DNA of 64,000 bases, from assembly GCA_963710645.1 (NCBI GenBank), contig CAVQBD010000009.1, positions 1,178,001-1,242,000 of the forward strand. Direction: 5' to 3'. Source of the DNA: FEB-10 sp963710645 (GTDB lineage: Bacteria; Acidobacteriota; Thermoanaerobaculia; Thermoanaerobaculales; Sulfomarinibacteraceae). The notes beneath the pieces were generated by a model. That model saw only the letters and a list, made by a program, of their open reading frames with translations, was not told where the DNA came from and made no database searches. The position numbers and the translations under genes were made by a program. Positions 25,899 to 34,409 of the stretch are shown here, one piece after another; the stretch's first letter is position 1; every line of letters starts with the position of its first letter.

Positions 25899-26783
25899 AT
25901 GACGAAATACGCCGACCGGATACGAGTCGATATCGGCGAGACCACCGAACTCATCGCCCTGAAGCACACCGTCTTCGCCCTGCCGTTCGCCGTCATATCG
26001 CTGATCACCGCAGCCGACCCGGGGTGGCCGGCGCCGAGGGTGTGGCTCTGGGTTTTGGTGGCCATGGTGTCAGCCCGCACCGCGGCCATGGCCTTCAACC
26101 GGCTCGCCGACCACCGATACGACACCGAAAATCCGCGCACCGCGTCACGGGCCCTGCCTGCCGGACGGCTGACTCGGCGGCACGCCTGGGTGGTCACCCT
26201 GGCCTCGGCCGCGATTTTTGTGACCGCCGCCGGTATGCTCAACCGTCTCTGTCTCACCCTCGCATTGCCGACCCTGGCGGTCCTCCTCGGCTACTCAATG
26301 GCCAAACGATTCACCCCAGCCGCCCATCTCTGGCTCGGCTCAGCCCTCGGGATGGCGCCCATGGGCGCCTGGATCGCCGAAACCGGGCGCCTGGCCTGGC
26401 CACCGGTGGTGCTGGGCGTCGCCGTCATGATGTGGGTGGCTGGTTTCGACGTGATCTACTCGCTGCAGGACGAGGACTTCGACCGCAGATACGGACTGTA
26501 CTCCCTCCCTGTCACCCTGGGTGGTCGTCGGGCGCTTGTGCTGGCGCGGCTTTTTCACATCGCTGCCCTGGTCGGTTTCGCGGCGTTCGCGATGATGGCT
26601 GGCGGCGGCTGGATTCGGTTCGCAGCGGTGGCCGCGGCCGGAGCGCTCCTGGCCTGGCAGCATCGGCTGATTTCGGCAGAAGACCTCGAAGCGGTCGACG
26701 CGGCCTTCTTCTCGGCCAACGGCATTCTGTCGATCCTCATGTGCGCCGCGTTCCTGTTTGCTAAGATTCAGGCTGCTGGATGA
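25899..26783 (+). CDS. UbiA-family prenyltransferase (MqnP/menaquinone type)
   Basis: UbiA enzymes attach a polyprenyl chain to an aromatic ring at the membrane. The 294-residue protein has about eight membrane segments. The first Asp-rich motif NRLADHRYDTENPRT (about 65-79) and the second DVIYSLQDEDFDR (about 184-196) bind the Mg-diphosphate. The sequence style (TASRALPAGRL, YSLQDEDFDR) is that of the futalosine-pathway MqnP group rather than MenA, suggesting menaquinone through futalosine; this is inference. It overlaps the next gene by ATGA. Confidence 0.88.
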   Translation: MTKYADRIRVDIGETTELIALKHTVFALPFAVISLITAADPGWPAPRVWLWVLVAMVSARTAAMAFNRLADHRYDTENPRTASRALPAGRLTRRHAWVVTLASAAIFVTAAGMLNRLCLTLALPTLAVLLGYSMAKRFTPAAHLWLGSALGMAPMGAWIAETGRLAWPPVVLGVAVMMWVAGFDVIYSLQDEDFDRRYGLYSLPVTLGGRRALVLARLFHIAALVGFAAFAMMAGGGWIRFAAVAAAGALLAWQHRLISAEDLEAVDAAFFSANGILSILMCAAFLFAKIQAAG

Positions 26784-27463
26784 ACGCACGCAAGATTCCT
26801 TTCCGTCATATAGCGATCGAGGGCCCGATCGGCGTGGGCAAGACCTCGTTGGTGCAGCTCCTGGCCGACCGCTTCGAAGGGGTCATGGTGTTGGAGGACA
26901 TCACCAACCCATTTCTGCCCGACTTCTACGAGGGACGGGCGGGAGCGGCCTTTCAGGTCCAGATCTACTTCCTGCTGTCCAGGTTTCAGCAGCAACGTGA
27001 AATCAGTCAGATGAACCTGTTCCAGCGTCTCGTGTTGGCCGATTACACTTTTCCCAAGGACCGGATCTTCGCCTACCTCAATCTCGACGACACCGATCTG
27101 AGGGTCTACGAGAAGCTCTACCCGGTCCTCGAGCAGGAGGTGCCGACGCCCGATCTGGTGATCTACATGCAGGCCTCGGTTCCCGTGCTGCTCGACCGGA
27201 TTGCCAAACGGGGTCGGGATTTCGAAAAGACCATTGATCCCGATTACCTGGTCCGGCTCAGCGATGCCTACTCCTACTATTTCTTCCACTACCGGGAAAC
27301 CCCGCTGCTCGTGGTCAACACCGACGACATCGACTTCGTCAATAACCGAGCCGACTTCGACGCATTTGTGGAACAGATCCAGCGCTGTCGCCGCGGCACC
27401 CAGGTCTACGTGCCCATCGGCGCCCACGGTGGTTCGGATCTTTCGCCCATGGAAAGGGACTAG
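26780..27463 (+). CDS. deoxynucleoside (dA/dG-type) kinase
   Basis: The 227-residue salvage kinase phosphorylates deoxynucleosides at the 5' position. It shows the P-loop IEGPIGVGKTSL (about 13-24), a catalytic Glu in LEDITNPF (about 38-45), the LADYTF motif (ERS/DRY-like region, about 86-91), and the LID arginines in DRIAKRGRDFE (about 138-148). This matches the bacterial deoxyadenosine/deoxyguanosine kinase family. It is coupled to ubiA by overlap, though no functional link is obvious. dgt at 48142 also acts on deoxyguanosine nucleotides. Confidence 0.9.
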   Translation: MNARKIPFRHIAIEGPIGVGKTSLVQLLADRFEGVMVLEDITNPFLPDFYEGRAGAAFQVQIYFLLSRFQQQREISQMNLFQRLVLADYTFPKDRIFAYLNLDDTDLRVYEKLYPVLEQEVPTPDLVIYMQASVPVLLDRIAKRGRDFEKTIDPDYLVRLSDAYSYYFFHYRETPLLVVNTDDIDFVNNRADFDAFVEQIQRCRRGTQVYVPIGAHGGSDLSPMERD

Positions 27464-27503
27464 GGGCTGGGGGCTAGGGACTAGTCTCCCGCCGAGGACG
27501 CAT

Positions 27504-28790
27504 ATGCTGCCACGAGACCTCTACCGATCCGATCCGGACGCCATCCGCGCCATGTTGGGGGCGCGCCACACCGATGCGCCCCTCGACCGCCTGCTCGAAG
27601 TGGACCAGCAGTGGCGGACTTTGGTGGTACGCCTCGAGGAGCTGCGGGCACAACGCAATGCGGGCTCCAAGGAGGTCGGCGCCCTGTTTCGGGAGGGTCG
27701 GAAATCCGAGGGCGAGGCGAAGCGCGTCGAAATGGGTGTTCTCGGTGACGAAATCAAGGATCTCGAGGAGCGCTCGGGGGAACTCGAGCAAGAGCTCCAG
27801 ACCCTGGAACTGACCATTCCAAACCTGGTGGACGCCTCGGTTCCGGTCGGCACCGACGAAGGCGACAACCGGGTGGAGAGAAAATGGGGTGAGGTGGCGG
27901 ATCTCGGCTTCGAACCGCAGGCTCACTGGGATCTGGGACCATCGTTGGGCATCATCGACTTCGAACGGGGGGCCAAGATCGCCGGCGCCCGTTTCGCGGT
28001 GCTTTCCGGAGTCGGCGCCACCCTCGAGCGGGCGCTGATGAATTACATGATCGACCTCCAGACGCGGGTCAACGGCTACACCGACGTCGTGCCACCATTC
28101 ATGGTCAACTCGACCTCGCTGATCGGAACCGGCCAGCTGCCCAAGTTCGGAGAGGATCTCTTCCACATCGACGGCACCGACTACTCGCTCATTCCCACCG
28201 CCGAAGTCCCCCTGACCAACCTCCACCGCGATGAAACCCTCGACGAAGCGGCCCTTCCGCTCCGGTATTGCGCGGCGACACCGTGTTTTCGCGCCGAGGC
28301 GGGCTCTTATGGCAAGGACGTCCGAGGGCTGGTCCGCCTCCACCAGTTCCACAAGGTCGAGTTGGTGGAGATCGCCACTCCACAGACCTCCCGGGATCGT
28401 CTGGAGACGCTCACGGGCCACGCAGAGGCGGTGCTCCAAGGCCTGAAGCTGCCCTACCGCGTGGTCACGCTATGCACCGGCGATCTCGGATTTTCGGCAA
28501 CCAAGACATACGATCTCGAGGTATGGCTCCCGGCACTCGACACCTACCGCGAGATTTCCTCCTGCTCGAACTTCGGCGACTTCCAGGCGCGCCGGACACG
28601 GATCCGCTACAGGCCGGCAGATGGCGGCAAGCCTCGTCTGGTCCATACCCTCAACGGTTCCGGACTGGCGGTGGGCCGCACCATGGTGGCCGTGGTCGAA
28701 AACTACCAGCAGCGGGACGGCTCGGTGGTTGTGCCCGAGGTGCTGCGGCCCTACATGCACGGCCTCGAGTTGATCGAACCCGCCCGCTGA
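27504..28790 (+). CDS. serS: serine-tRNA ligase
   Basis: SerRS charges tRNA-Ser and tRNA-Sec. From ATG at 27504 it has 428 residues: an N-terminal coiled-coil arm (about 30-105) that contacts the long variable arm, then the class II core. Motif 1 includes FMVNSTSLIGTGQLPKF. Motif 2 is FRAEAGSYGKDVRGLVRLHQF (about 262-282), and motif 3 is NGSGLAVGRTMVAVVE near the end. Its substrates at 17297 and 17411 and the Sec factor selB lie within 10 kb, probably by chance. The open frame extends upstream, but that part overlaps the kinase gene in another frame. Confidence 0.97.
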   Translation: MLPRDLYRSDPDAIRAMLGARHTDAPLDRLLEVDQQWRTLVVRLEELRAQRNAGSKEVGALFREGRKSEGEAKRVEMGVLGDEIKDLEERSGELEQELQTLELTIPNLVDASVPVGTDEGDNRVERKWGEVADLGFEPQAHWDLGPSLGIIDFERGAKIAGARFAVLSGVGATLERALMNYMIDLQTRVNGYTDVVPPFMVNSTSLIGTGQLPKFGEDLFHIDGTDYSLIPTAEVPLTNLHRDETLDEAALPLRYCAATPCFRAEAGSYGKDVRGLVRLHQFHKVELVEIATPQTSRDRLETLTGHAEAVLQGLKLPYRVVTLCTGDLGFSATKTYDLEVWLPALDTYREISSCSNFGDFQARRTRIRYRPADGGKPRLVHTLNGSGLAVGRTMVAVVENYQQRDGSVVVPEVLRPYMHGLELIEPAR

Positions 28791-28828
28791 CACGGGTTTG
28801 CAGATTCCCTCCCGGCCACCCACCCCAA

Positions 28829-28912
28829 ATTGAAAATTGCAAATTCTTTCGGCCGTCGCCCTTCAATACGGCTGCACGGCACCAATCTGCAATCTGCAAT
28901 CTGCAATTATTC
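28829..28912. repeat. heptameric AAATTGA / CAATCTG arrays
   Basis: Imperfect AAATTGC/AAATTGA units (28829-28850) and about four CAATCTG units (28883-28904) fill the convergent gap between serS and the HD gene. The stop codon of the HD gene (28907-28909) abuts the second array. Confidence 0.85.
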
Positions 28913-29482
28913 TGCCGGCGGAAGCTCCAACTGATCGGCGATGGTGGCCATGGCGTCACGCACAAACTCGATGTGCTCGCCAAGCTCCACGCCGAGATCC
29001 TCCGCACCCTGCCGCACGTCATCCCGGTTGACACCGCGAGCGAAGGCCTTGTCCTTGAGCTTTTTCTTCACCGACTTGATCTTGACCTCGGCTACGGCCT
29101 TGTCGGGCCGCACTAACGCGCACGCGGTCAGAAAACCCGTCAGTTCGTCCACCGCGAATAGGGTCTTGGCCATCACGGTCTCTCGCGGCACACCCATGTA
29201 GTCCGCGTGGGACGCCACTGCGAGAACCCAGTCCTCCGGCCAGCCATGTTCGCGCAGAATGCGGGTACCGACGTGAAGGTGGGTCTCCTCGGTGGGATTC
29301 TTCTGGTAGTCGAAGTCGTGGATCAGACCGACAGTGCCCCACGCCCCTTCGTCTTCACCAAAGCGAACGGCGTAGGCCCGCATGGCGACCTCCACCGCCA
29401 GCGCATGTTTGATCAGGCTCGGATTGTCGGTGTGCTCAGTCAACAACGCCCAGGCTTCTTCGCGAGTTGGTGTTGCAGGCAT
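28907..29482 (-). CDS. HD-domain hydrolase-like protein
   Basis: A 191-residue member of the HD superfamily (HDIG-like) with HALAVEVAMRAYA (first His, about 25), GLIHDFDYQKNP (the HD doublet, about 50-61), and SHADYMG with downstream Asp residues. It most likely binds a metal and hydrolyses a phosphate ester or nucleotide; the substrate is unknown. The ATG at 29482 follows an excellent ribosome site (GGGAGGATCTC). The frame extends further upstream through GAGCCC repeats as a Gly-Ser-rich stretch that is clearly not part of the protein. Confidence 0.88.
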   Translation of the reverse strand: MPATPTREEAWALLTEHTDNPSLIKHALAVEVAMRAYAVRFGEDEGAWGTVGLIHDFDYQKNPTEETHLHVGTRILREHGWPEDWVLAVASHADYMGVPRETVMAKTLFAVDELTGFLTACALVRPDKAVAEVKIKSVKKKLKDKAFARGVNRDDVRQGAEDLGVELGEHIEFVRDAMATIADQLELPPAE

Positions 29483-30086
29483 GAGATCCTCCCTGGAGGA
29501 GTGAGTATAGCGAGGACACAGTCCTGAGCCCGAGCCCGAGCCCGAACCCGTTACCGTTGCCGTTACCGGCTGAAGATCGCAGAACGAAGAACGAAGACCC
29601 CCAACCACCCGGTGTTGGGGGGTGTAGGGACCTGGCCACCAGCCCACACGATGTATGTCGGTGGCAGGAACCGCCGCAGATGTGTCGACCTCGTACTACG
29701 ACTAGATTTCGACGGTGCCTGCCACCGGGTGAGCGCGTTCGATTCGATATGCAGATTTCAGCGTCCCTTCTCCCTAACGCGCTTCCCGAGGTTGCCACCC
29801 TTGACATTGTTCGAACCCCCGTCTCAGGTCCTTCAGCGATAACGACCCGAACAATGTCAAAAGTGGCACGCCCGATCAACGCGCCCACTCCCGATCCGGG
29901 TGGGCGGAATATGCAATCTTCAATTCGTCATTCGTCATTCGTAATGGTCGGCGGAGGGAATCTCGCATCTCGGATCTCGAGTATTGCTTATTGACACAAA
30001 ATTAAGTATCACCTTGCAGAAATTTACCTTGACATTCTTATTTTTGGTCCTAGAATCCGCAAAACGGCACCCAAGGAGGCCACATC
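29483..30086. repeat. gene-free 604-bp gap: arrays and full modular hairpin element (copy A), then glnA promoter
   Basis: GAGCCC-type (29520-29545) and GAACGAA arrays come first. The paired GGTGGCAGG / CCTGCCACC module (29659-29727) follows. The flank-hairpin-flank module comes next: arms 29801-29813 and 29848-29860 pair 13 of 13 with a 34-nt loop, and the right flank is 29865-29886. ATTCGTC heptamers lie at about 29927-29945. The last 90 bp are AT-rich promoter sequence for glnA. No gene is supported. Confidence 0.85.
30029..30056 (+). promoter_or_regulatory. sigma-70-type promoter of glnA
   Basis: TTGACA (30029-30034) and TAGAAT (30051-30056) are separated by 16 bp, 30 nt upstream of the glnA GTG, with an AGGAGG ribosome site at 30074-30079. 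This is the best consensus promoter in the window. A second TTGACA at 29991 lacks a partner -10. No sigma-54 site is evident. Confidence 0.8.
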
Positions 30087-31418
30087 GTGCCAATTTCGAA
30101 AACAGATATCCTCGCCCGAGCCAAGAAGGAAAACGTCCACTTCCTCCGTCTCCAATTCACCGACATCGACGGCATCATCAAGAACGTGGAGGTCCCGTCC
30201 AGCCAGTTTGACAAGGCCCTCGACGGTCAGATCATGTTTGACGGGTCATCGATCCAGGGCTTCACCAGGATCGAAGAATCGGACATGCTGCTGGTCCCCG
30301 AACTCGACACCTTTCAGGTCTTTCCATGGGACACGGAGCACGGCAGGGTCGGACGGCTGATCTGCGACATCGCCCTCCCCGACGGGGCGCCCTTCGACGG
30401 CTGTCCGCGGAGCGCCCTCAAACGGACCGTGGCAAAAGCCAAGAAAATGGGTTTCAAGGTCATGACCGGACCAGAGGCCGAGTTTTTTCTTTTTCACCGC
30501 AACGCAGACGGTGAGCCCGTACCGCAGACGCACGACACCGGCGGCTATTTCGACCTCAGCCCCCGCGACCTCGGAGAGGAGGCACGGCGGGACATTACCC
30601 TGGTGTTGGAGGCCATGGGTTTCGAGGTGGAGGCCGCCCACCACGAAGTTGCTCCCGGCCAGCACGAGATCGACTTCAAATACGACGACGCGGTGACCAC
30701 CGCCGACGCCATCGCGACCTTCCGCTTCGTGGTCAAGAAGGTGGCCCTGATGCACGGTCTTCACGCCACCTTCATGCCCAAGCCGCTGGCCGGTGTCAAC
30801 GGATCGGGCATGCACACCCACCAGTCACTCTTCACCACAAAGGGCAAGAACTCCTTCTACGATCCCAAAGGCGAGTGGGAACTCTCGACCACCGCGCGCG
30901 CCTACATCGGTGGTCTGCTCGATCACGCCCGTGCCTACGTCGCGGTCACCAACCCGACGGTCAACTCCTACAAGCGGCTGGTGCCCGGCTATGAGGCACC
31001 TGTCAACGTGGCCTGGTCCGAGAAAAACCGATCGCCCATGATCCGGGTCCCGGCACGACGGGGCGTCGGCACCCGGTGCGAGGTCCGGATCCCCGATCCC
31101 TCCTGCAACCCCTACCTCGCCTTCGCGGTGATGTTGGCATCTGGCCTCGACGGCATCGAGCGCGGTTTGGACTGCGGCGAACCCGTCAACCGCAACATCT
31201 TCGAGATGAGCCAGCGGGAGAAACGACGCCTGAAGATCACCCAGCTCCCGGCCAACCTGGATGAGGCGCTCGGTTTCTTCGAAAAAGACACCGTCATGCG
31301 CGACGCGCTCGGCGAGCACATCTTCACCCACTTCATCCTCAACAAGCGCCAGGAGTGGGCCGACTACATCAAGGAGATCCACGGCTGGGAGCTGGATCGC
31401 TACCTCGATCGGTACTGA
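30087..31418 (+). CDS. glnA: type I glutamine synthetase (GSI-alpha)
   Basis: GlnA makes glutamine from glutamate, ammonia and ATP as a cytosolic dodecamer. The 443 residues match the alpha subtype. Visible are the Asp50-loop segment MFDGSSIQGF (50-59), the metal ligands in TGPEAEFFLF and HHEVAPGQHEIDF, and NPTVNSYKRLVPGYEAPV. The glutamate-flap/ATP Arg region follows, and the C-terminus reads NIFEMSQREKRR. The Tyr adenylylation motif of GSI-beta is absent, so control is probably by feedback or a repressor. The GTG start at 30087 has a strong AGGAGG site. A terminator follows. Confidence 0.97.
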   Translation: MPISKTDILARAKKENVHFLRLQFTDIDGIIKNVEVPSSQFDKALDGQIMFDGSSIQGFTRIEESDMLLVPELDTFQVFPWDTEHGRVGRLICDIALPDGAPFDGCPRSALKRTVAKAKKMGFKVMTGPEAEFFLFHRNADGEPVPQTHDTGGYFDLSPRDLGEEARRDITLVLEAMGFEVEAAHHEVAPGQHEIDFKYDDAVTTADAIATFRFVVKKVALMHGLHATFMPKPLAGVNGSGMHTHQSLFTTKGKNSFYDPKGEWELSTTARAYIGGLLDHARAYVAVTNPTVNSYKRLVPGYEAPVNVAWSEKNRSPMIRVPARRGVGTRCEVRIPDPSCNPYLAFAVMLASGLDGIERGLDCGEPVNRNIFEMSQREKRRLKITQLPANLDEALGFFEKDTVMRDALGEHIFTHFILNKRQEWADYIKEIHGWELDRYLDRY

Positions 31419-31805
31419 TCACCACGAATGACCGCACGGCCACGCCCCGCACCTGCGGGGCTTTTTTGGGCGGGTTGTCCCCCACCCGTTCAAATCGAGA
31501 AGGCGCGTTGATCGGGCGTGCCGGGCAACCTGCCGACGGCAGCGGTAGTGGCCGTGGCCGGCTGCGGCGGCCGGTTCCGATCCTGCGAGTGGGATCAGCG
31601 GCCATACGGCCACCCGCTGGTGACGTCTGGTCACCGCGGCCGGAGGCCGCGAGTAACCTCGGGGAGCGCGGCTGGGAGAGGGGCGCGCTGAAATCAGTGT
31701 ATCGAATCGAACCTGCGCGCCGGTGCCAGGCACCGTCGAAATCGAATCGCAGCACCAGATCGACAAATCTTCGGCGGTGCCTGGCACCGACATGCTGATA
31801 TGGGT
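31419..31805. repeat. gene-free 387-bp gap: glnA terminator and modular element (copy D, reverse)
   Basis: After the terminator comes a reverse-oriented modular element. It has the right-flank complement (about 31503-31522) and a GC-rich core with several stems that lacks the simple hairpin. The left-flank complement AACCTCGGGGAGCGCGG lies at 31656-31672. The paired GGTGCCAGGCACC / GGTGCCTGGCACC module follows at 31722-31788. No gene is supported. Confidence 0.8.
31444..31467 (+). terminator. Rho-independent terminator of glnA
   Basis: GCCCCGC-ACCT-GCGGGGC followed by six T, beginning 25 nt after the glnA stop. Confidence 0.93.
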
Positions 31806-32609
31806 TCACCCAACAGCGGGGGGGCGAACGTTGACCCGGGCCGTGTGAATGCCGTCTACCTTGGAAGTGAGCGCCTTCACCCGACATTGCACCGCTTCGG
31901 AGTCGGCGAGTTGCGCCTCGAGGTCCACGTAGCCCACTCCTTCCGAGACGGAGACCCGCACCGTCGGCCACTGGTCCACCAACGCGACCTTCATCTGCGA
32001 CGCCAGCACCAGATTCGCAAGGGCGGCCTGCGACTCGGTGGTGGTGGCGAAACACGGTGTGGCCGCAGCCCTGCTGATGATCTCCACAGCACATTCCTCG
32101 GCCATCCCACCAACATTGAGCACGAGGTCATACAGGATCGGGTCGCGGGTGTCGATGCCATAAAGCGCGAGCGCCCACTTCCGCCGCTCGTAGTCATCCT
32201 TCTTCAGGATCTGGCGAGCCTTTTCCTCCTCGACTCCTGTCCGCTCCATTTCCAGCCGGACTCTGTTCTCGAGGTCGGCAATGATCCGCACCTTGAGACC
32301 ATGGGCCACACCCTTGAGGAAGAAGTGGCCCGCCAGCCCGTGATAGACCACGTTGTCATGAAGAACATGTTCCAAGAAAGCGTTTTCGATGAAGGCCACG
32401 AATCGCTCACGTCCGTGATCGAAGCGCTCCAGCACCGACGGGGCGTCATGGAGGGCGCGGACGAGGTGGATCTCGGGGATGTCGAAGTGCTCCGACGCCT
32501 CGAGCAGGATGTCCCGTGACAGACACTCATATCCCAACTTCCGCGCCACCTCTTCGGCAATCTCCTTGCCCTTGGTGTAGGAACCCCTCGAAATTGTGAT
32601 GATGGCCAT
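31806..32609 (-). CDS. cytidylate-kinase-like protein with C-terminal BON domain
   Basis: From ATG at 32609 (GGAGGTT ribosome site) the protein has 267 residues. Residues 1-185 match the cytidylate-kinase-like family: MAIITISRGSYTKGKEIAEE with a degenerate P-loop, YHGLAGHFF, and DYERRKWALALYGIDTRDP. Residues about 195-267 look like a BON domain, which usually binds phospholipid or acts as a lipid or ligand sensor. The missing consensus GxGxGK suggests weak or no kinase activity and a regulatory role. It diverges from a longer paralogue at 32982 with the same N-terminal plan. Confidence 0.8.
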   Translation of the reverse strand: MAIITISRGSYTKGKEIAEEVARKLGYECLSRDILLEASEHFDIPEIHLVRALHDAPSVLERFDHGRERFVAFIENAFLEHVLHDNVVYHGLAGHFFLKGVAHGLKVRIIADLENRVRLEMERTGVEEEKARQILKKDDYERRKWALALYGIDTRDPILYDLVLNVGGMAEECAVEIISRAAATPCFATTTESQAALANLVLASQMKVALVDQWPTVRVSVSEGVGYVDLEAQLADSEAVQCRVKALTSKVDGIHTARVNVRPPAVG

Positions 32610-32981
32610 CGGCCAACCTCCTCCGCTGCGCTGCACCGGCGCCACACCAACCTGAAATCGCTCCTCTCACCGTACCACTTGAGCAATGATTGCCGGTGAC
32701 CCATTTTAGAACGCGCCGATTCACGTCCCGTTCTGATGCGGAAAACTCATGACGCAAACAGGAAATATAAAGTGATAATCTTCACAAGCGCCCATCAATG
32801 CATTAAGCTTGGCCGAGCGAGGGTCTATCACTCATGACGATCGACAGACGGACGCCACGAGATCCCTCGTCGTGGACTCACAGTTCACGACTGCCCTTGG
32901 CCCGAAAAAACAACCCCTGCCAAGACATTTCCGACTCGACTCGACTTCGGGTTTGAGTGCGACCGTCACGAGGAGTTCTTC
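32610..32981. promoter_or_regulatory. 372-bp divergent control region between the two kinase-like paralogues
   Basis: No gene is present. The middle (32700-32800) is AT-rich against a GC-rich background and holds the CRP/FNR-like palindrome at 32771-32787. Both flanking genes start with nearly the same residues (MAIITISR), so they may share control. No heptameric array or modular element lies here, in contrast to other gaps. Confidence 0.6.
32771..32787. promoter_or_regulatory. CRP/FNR-family operator candidate
   Basis: AGTGA-TAATCT-TCACA: dyad GTGA-N6-TCAC, close to the cAMP-CRP consensus TGTGA-N6-TCACA. It sits midway between divergent genes, so it could control both. The nucleotide cyclase at 5632 provides a possible second messenger. 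The motif is visible; its use is inferred. Confidence 0.5.
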
Positions 32982-34409
32982 ATGGCCATCATTACCATAT
33001 CGCGCAGATCATACAGCGGCGGAGCCCTGCTGGCACAGGAACTCCATGCACGCCTCGGGTGGCCCATTCTCAGCCAGGAGGACGTATCATCCGCAGCCGC
33101 CGAGACCTACCGCATCACCGAGCAGGAGCTCTTCCGGGGTCTCTACCTGCCGGCCAACTTCTTCGAGCGGTTCACGAATCAGAAGGAACGCTACCTGCTC
33201 GCAACCCAGGCGGAGGTGACCCAGCTTCTGCCCGACGGCAACGGCATCTACCACGGGCTGGCCGGCCAGTTTTTGTTCCACGATCTGTGCAACGCCTTCA
33301 AGGTCAGGGTGGTCGCACCCAAGGAGTATCGCATCGACACGGCCATGACTCGCCTCGGCATCTCGCGAGGCGAAGCCATAAAGACCCTGGCCCATGACGA
33401 TGCCCACCGCGATCGTTGGAGTCGGCAGATCTTCGATGTGGACATCACCGACCCCGATCTCTACGACCTGGTGGTCAACCTCGAAAGCGTCAGCATTCCG
33501 GCGGCTGCCGACATGATCACCGAAATCATGAACCGCGAGGACTACCAGCCAACCCCGCAGTGCATGCAGGAGTACGGAGATTTCTCACTGGACCGCCGGG
33601 TGCGGGCCGAGCTGTACTTCAACTCACCGTTTCACCGCGGGATCGTGGATGTCAAAGTCAACGACGGCCTGGTCAATCTGTCGGGAGGAAAGGCATTCAC
33701 GGCGGCCGAGGACGCCATGGTCCAGTTCGTCAGCCGGATTTCTGGGGTCCGAGAGGTCAGCACCGACCACGGCACCGTGGCGGCCGTAGACGTCTCGCTC
33801 TCCGACGACTTTGCCCTGACCTCCCGGGACGCCAAGGCGGCCGACGTCATGCTACCCCCGGAACGCTACCCCCACTGCCGGATCGGTTGCACCATCCGCG
33901 AGGCGATCGTCGCTCTCAGCGCCTCGGCAGTCAGGCTCGAGGACGGTCACTTCATGGTGCCGCGCTACGTTCTCATCCTCGACGACGACGACCGACTGGT
34001 GGGCGTGGTGAGCCGCCGCGAGCTGCTCAAGGGGCTGGTCCCCCACCTCGTCCAGGACCGCGAAGCCGAGGCCCACATCAGGGAGTTTGTCCCGTTCGGG
34101 GGCGGCATGCCGAGCGACCTGGCAATCCGCTGGACGTCGCTGTTTTCGAAGGCCGCCATCGAAGCGGCCCGGATGCCGATCAAATCGGTCATGGTGCCCA
34201 TCAGGGGCACGGTTCAGGTGGACGACAGCCTGTCCACCGTCATCACCACCATGCTGCACCACGGCATTGATCTGGTGGCGGTGCTCGACGGTTCCAAGGT
34301 CGCCGGCGTGGTGCTGATGACCAACATCTTCGACATCGTCGCCCAATTCGTTATGGAGCACGGCGGAACGCGGGAACCGAACGCCGGGATGGACGGCGGC
34401 CATGGCTGA
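32982..34409 (+). CDS. cytidylate-kinase-like, BON and CBS-pair regulatory protein
   Basis: The 475-residue protein begins MAIITISRRSYSGGALLAQE and keeps the cytidylate-kinase-like fold to about residue 190 (YHGLAGQFLF, DAHRDRWSRQIFDVDITDPD). The P-loop lysine is absent. A BON domain follows (about 200-265, LDRRVRAELYFNSP...GVREV). A CBS pair (about 285-460) comes next, with PRYVLILDDDDRLVGVVSRRELLKG and DLVAVLDGSKVAGVVLMTNIFD as its hallmark strands. CBS domains bind adenine nucleotides. It overlaps the DASS transporter by 8 nt, so it is probably that transporter's regulator. Confidence 0.85.
   Translation: MAIITISRRSYSGGALLAQELHARLGWPILSQEDVSSAAAETYRITEQELFRGLYLPANFFERFTNQKERYLLATQAEVTQLLPDGNGIYHGLAGQFLFHDLCNAFKVRVVAPKEYRIDTAMTRLGISRGEAIKTLAHDDAHRDRWSRQIFDVDITDPDLYDLVVNLESVSIPAAADMITEIMNREDYQPTPQCMQEYGDFSLDRRVRAELYFNSPFHRGIVDVKVNDGLVNLSGGKAFTAAEDAMVQFVSRISGVREVSTDHGTVAAVDVSLSDDFALTSRDAKAADVMLPPERYPHCRIGCTIREAIVALSASAVRLEDGHFMVPRYVLILDDDDRLVGVVSRRELLKGLVPHLVQDREAEAHIREFVPFGGGMPSDLAIRWTSLFSKAAIEAARMPIKSVMVPIRGTVQVDDSLSTVITTMLHHGIDLVAVLDGSKVAGVVLMTNIFDIVAQFVMEHGGTREPNAGMDGGHG

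Noticed and set aside
25820..26764. Long open frame overlapping ubiA in another frame (314 codons).
   Set aside because: It is rich in Arg, His and Gly with no domain features, while the overlapping frame encodes an unmistakable UbiA protein.
28907..29647. Longer start for the HD protein with a Gly-Ser-repeat N-terminus.
   Set aside because: The Gly-Ser stretch is translation of the GAGCCC-type repeat; ATG 29482 has an excellent ribosome site and fits the family.
29991..30020. Possible sigma-54 site or second TTGACA promoter for glnA.
   Set aside because: GTATCACC-TTGCA lacks the correct -24/-12 spacing, and the upstream TTGACA has no -10 partner; the TTGACA-N16-TAGAAT promoter is far better.
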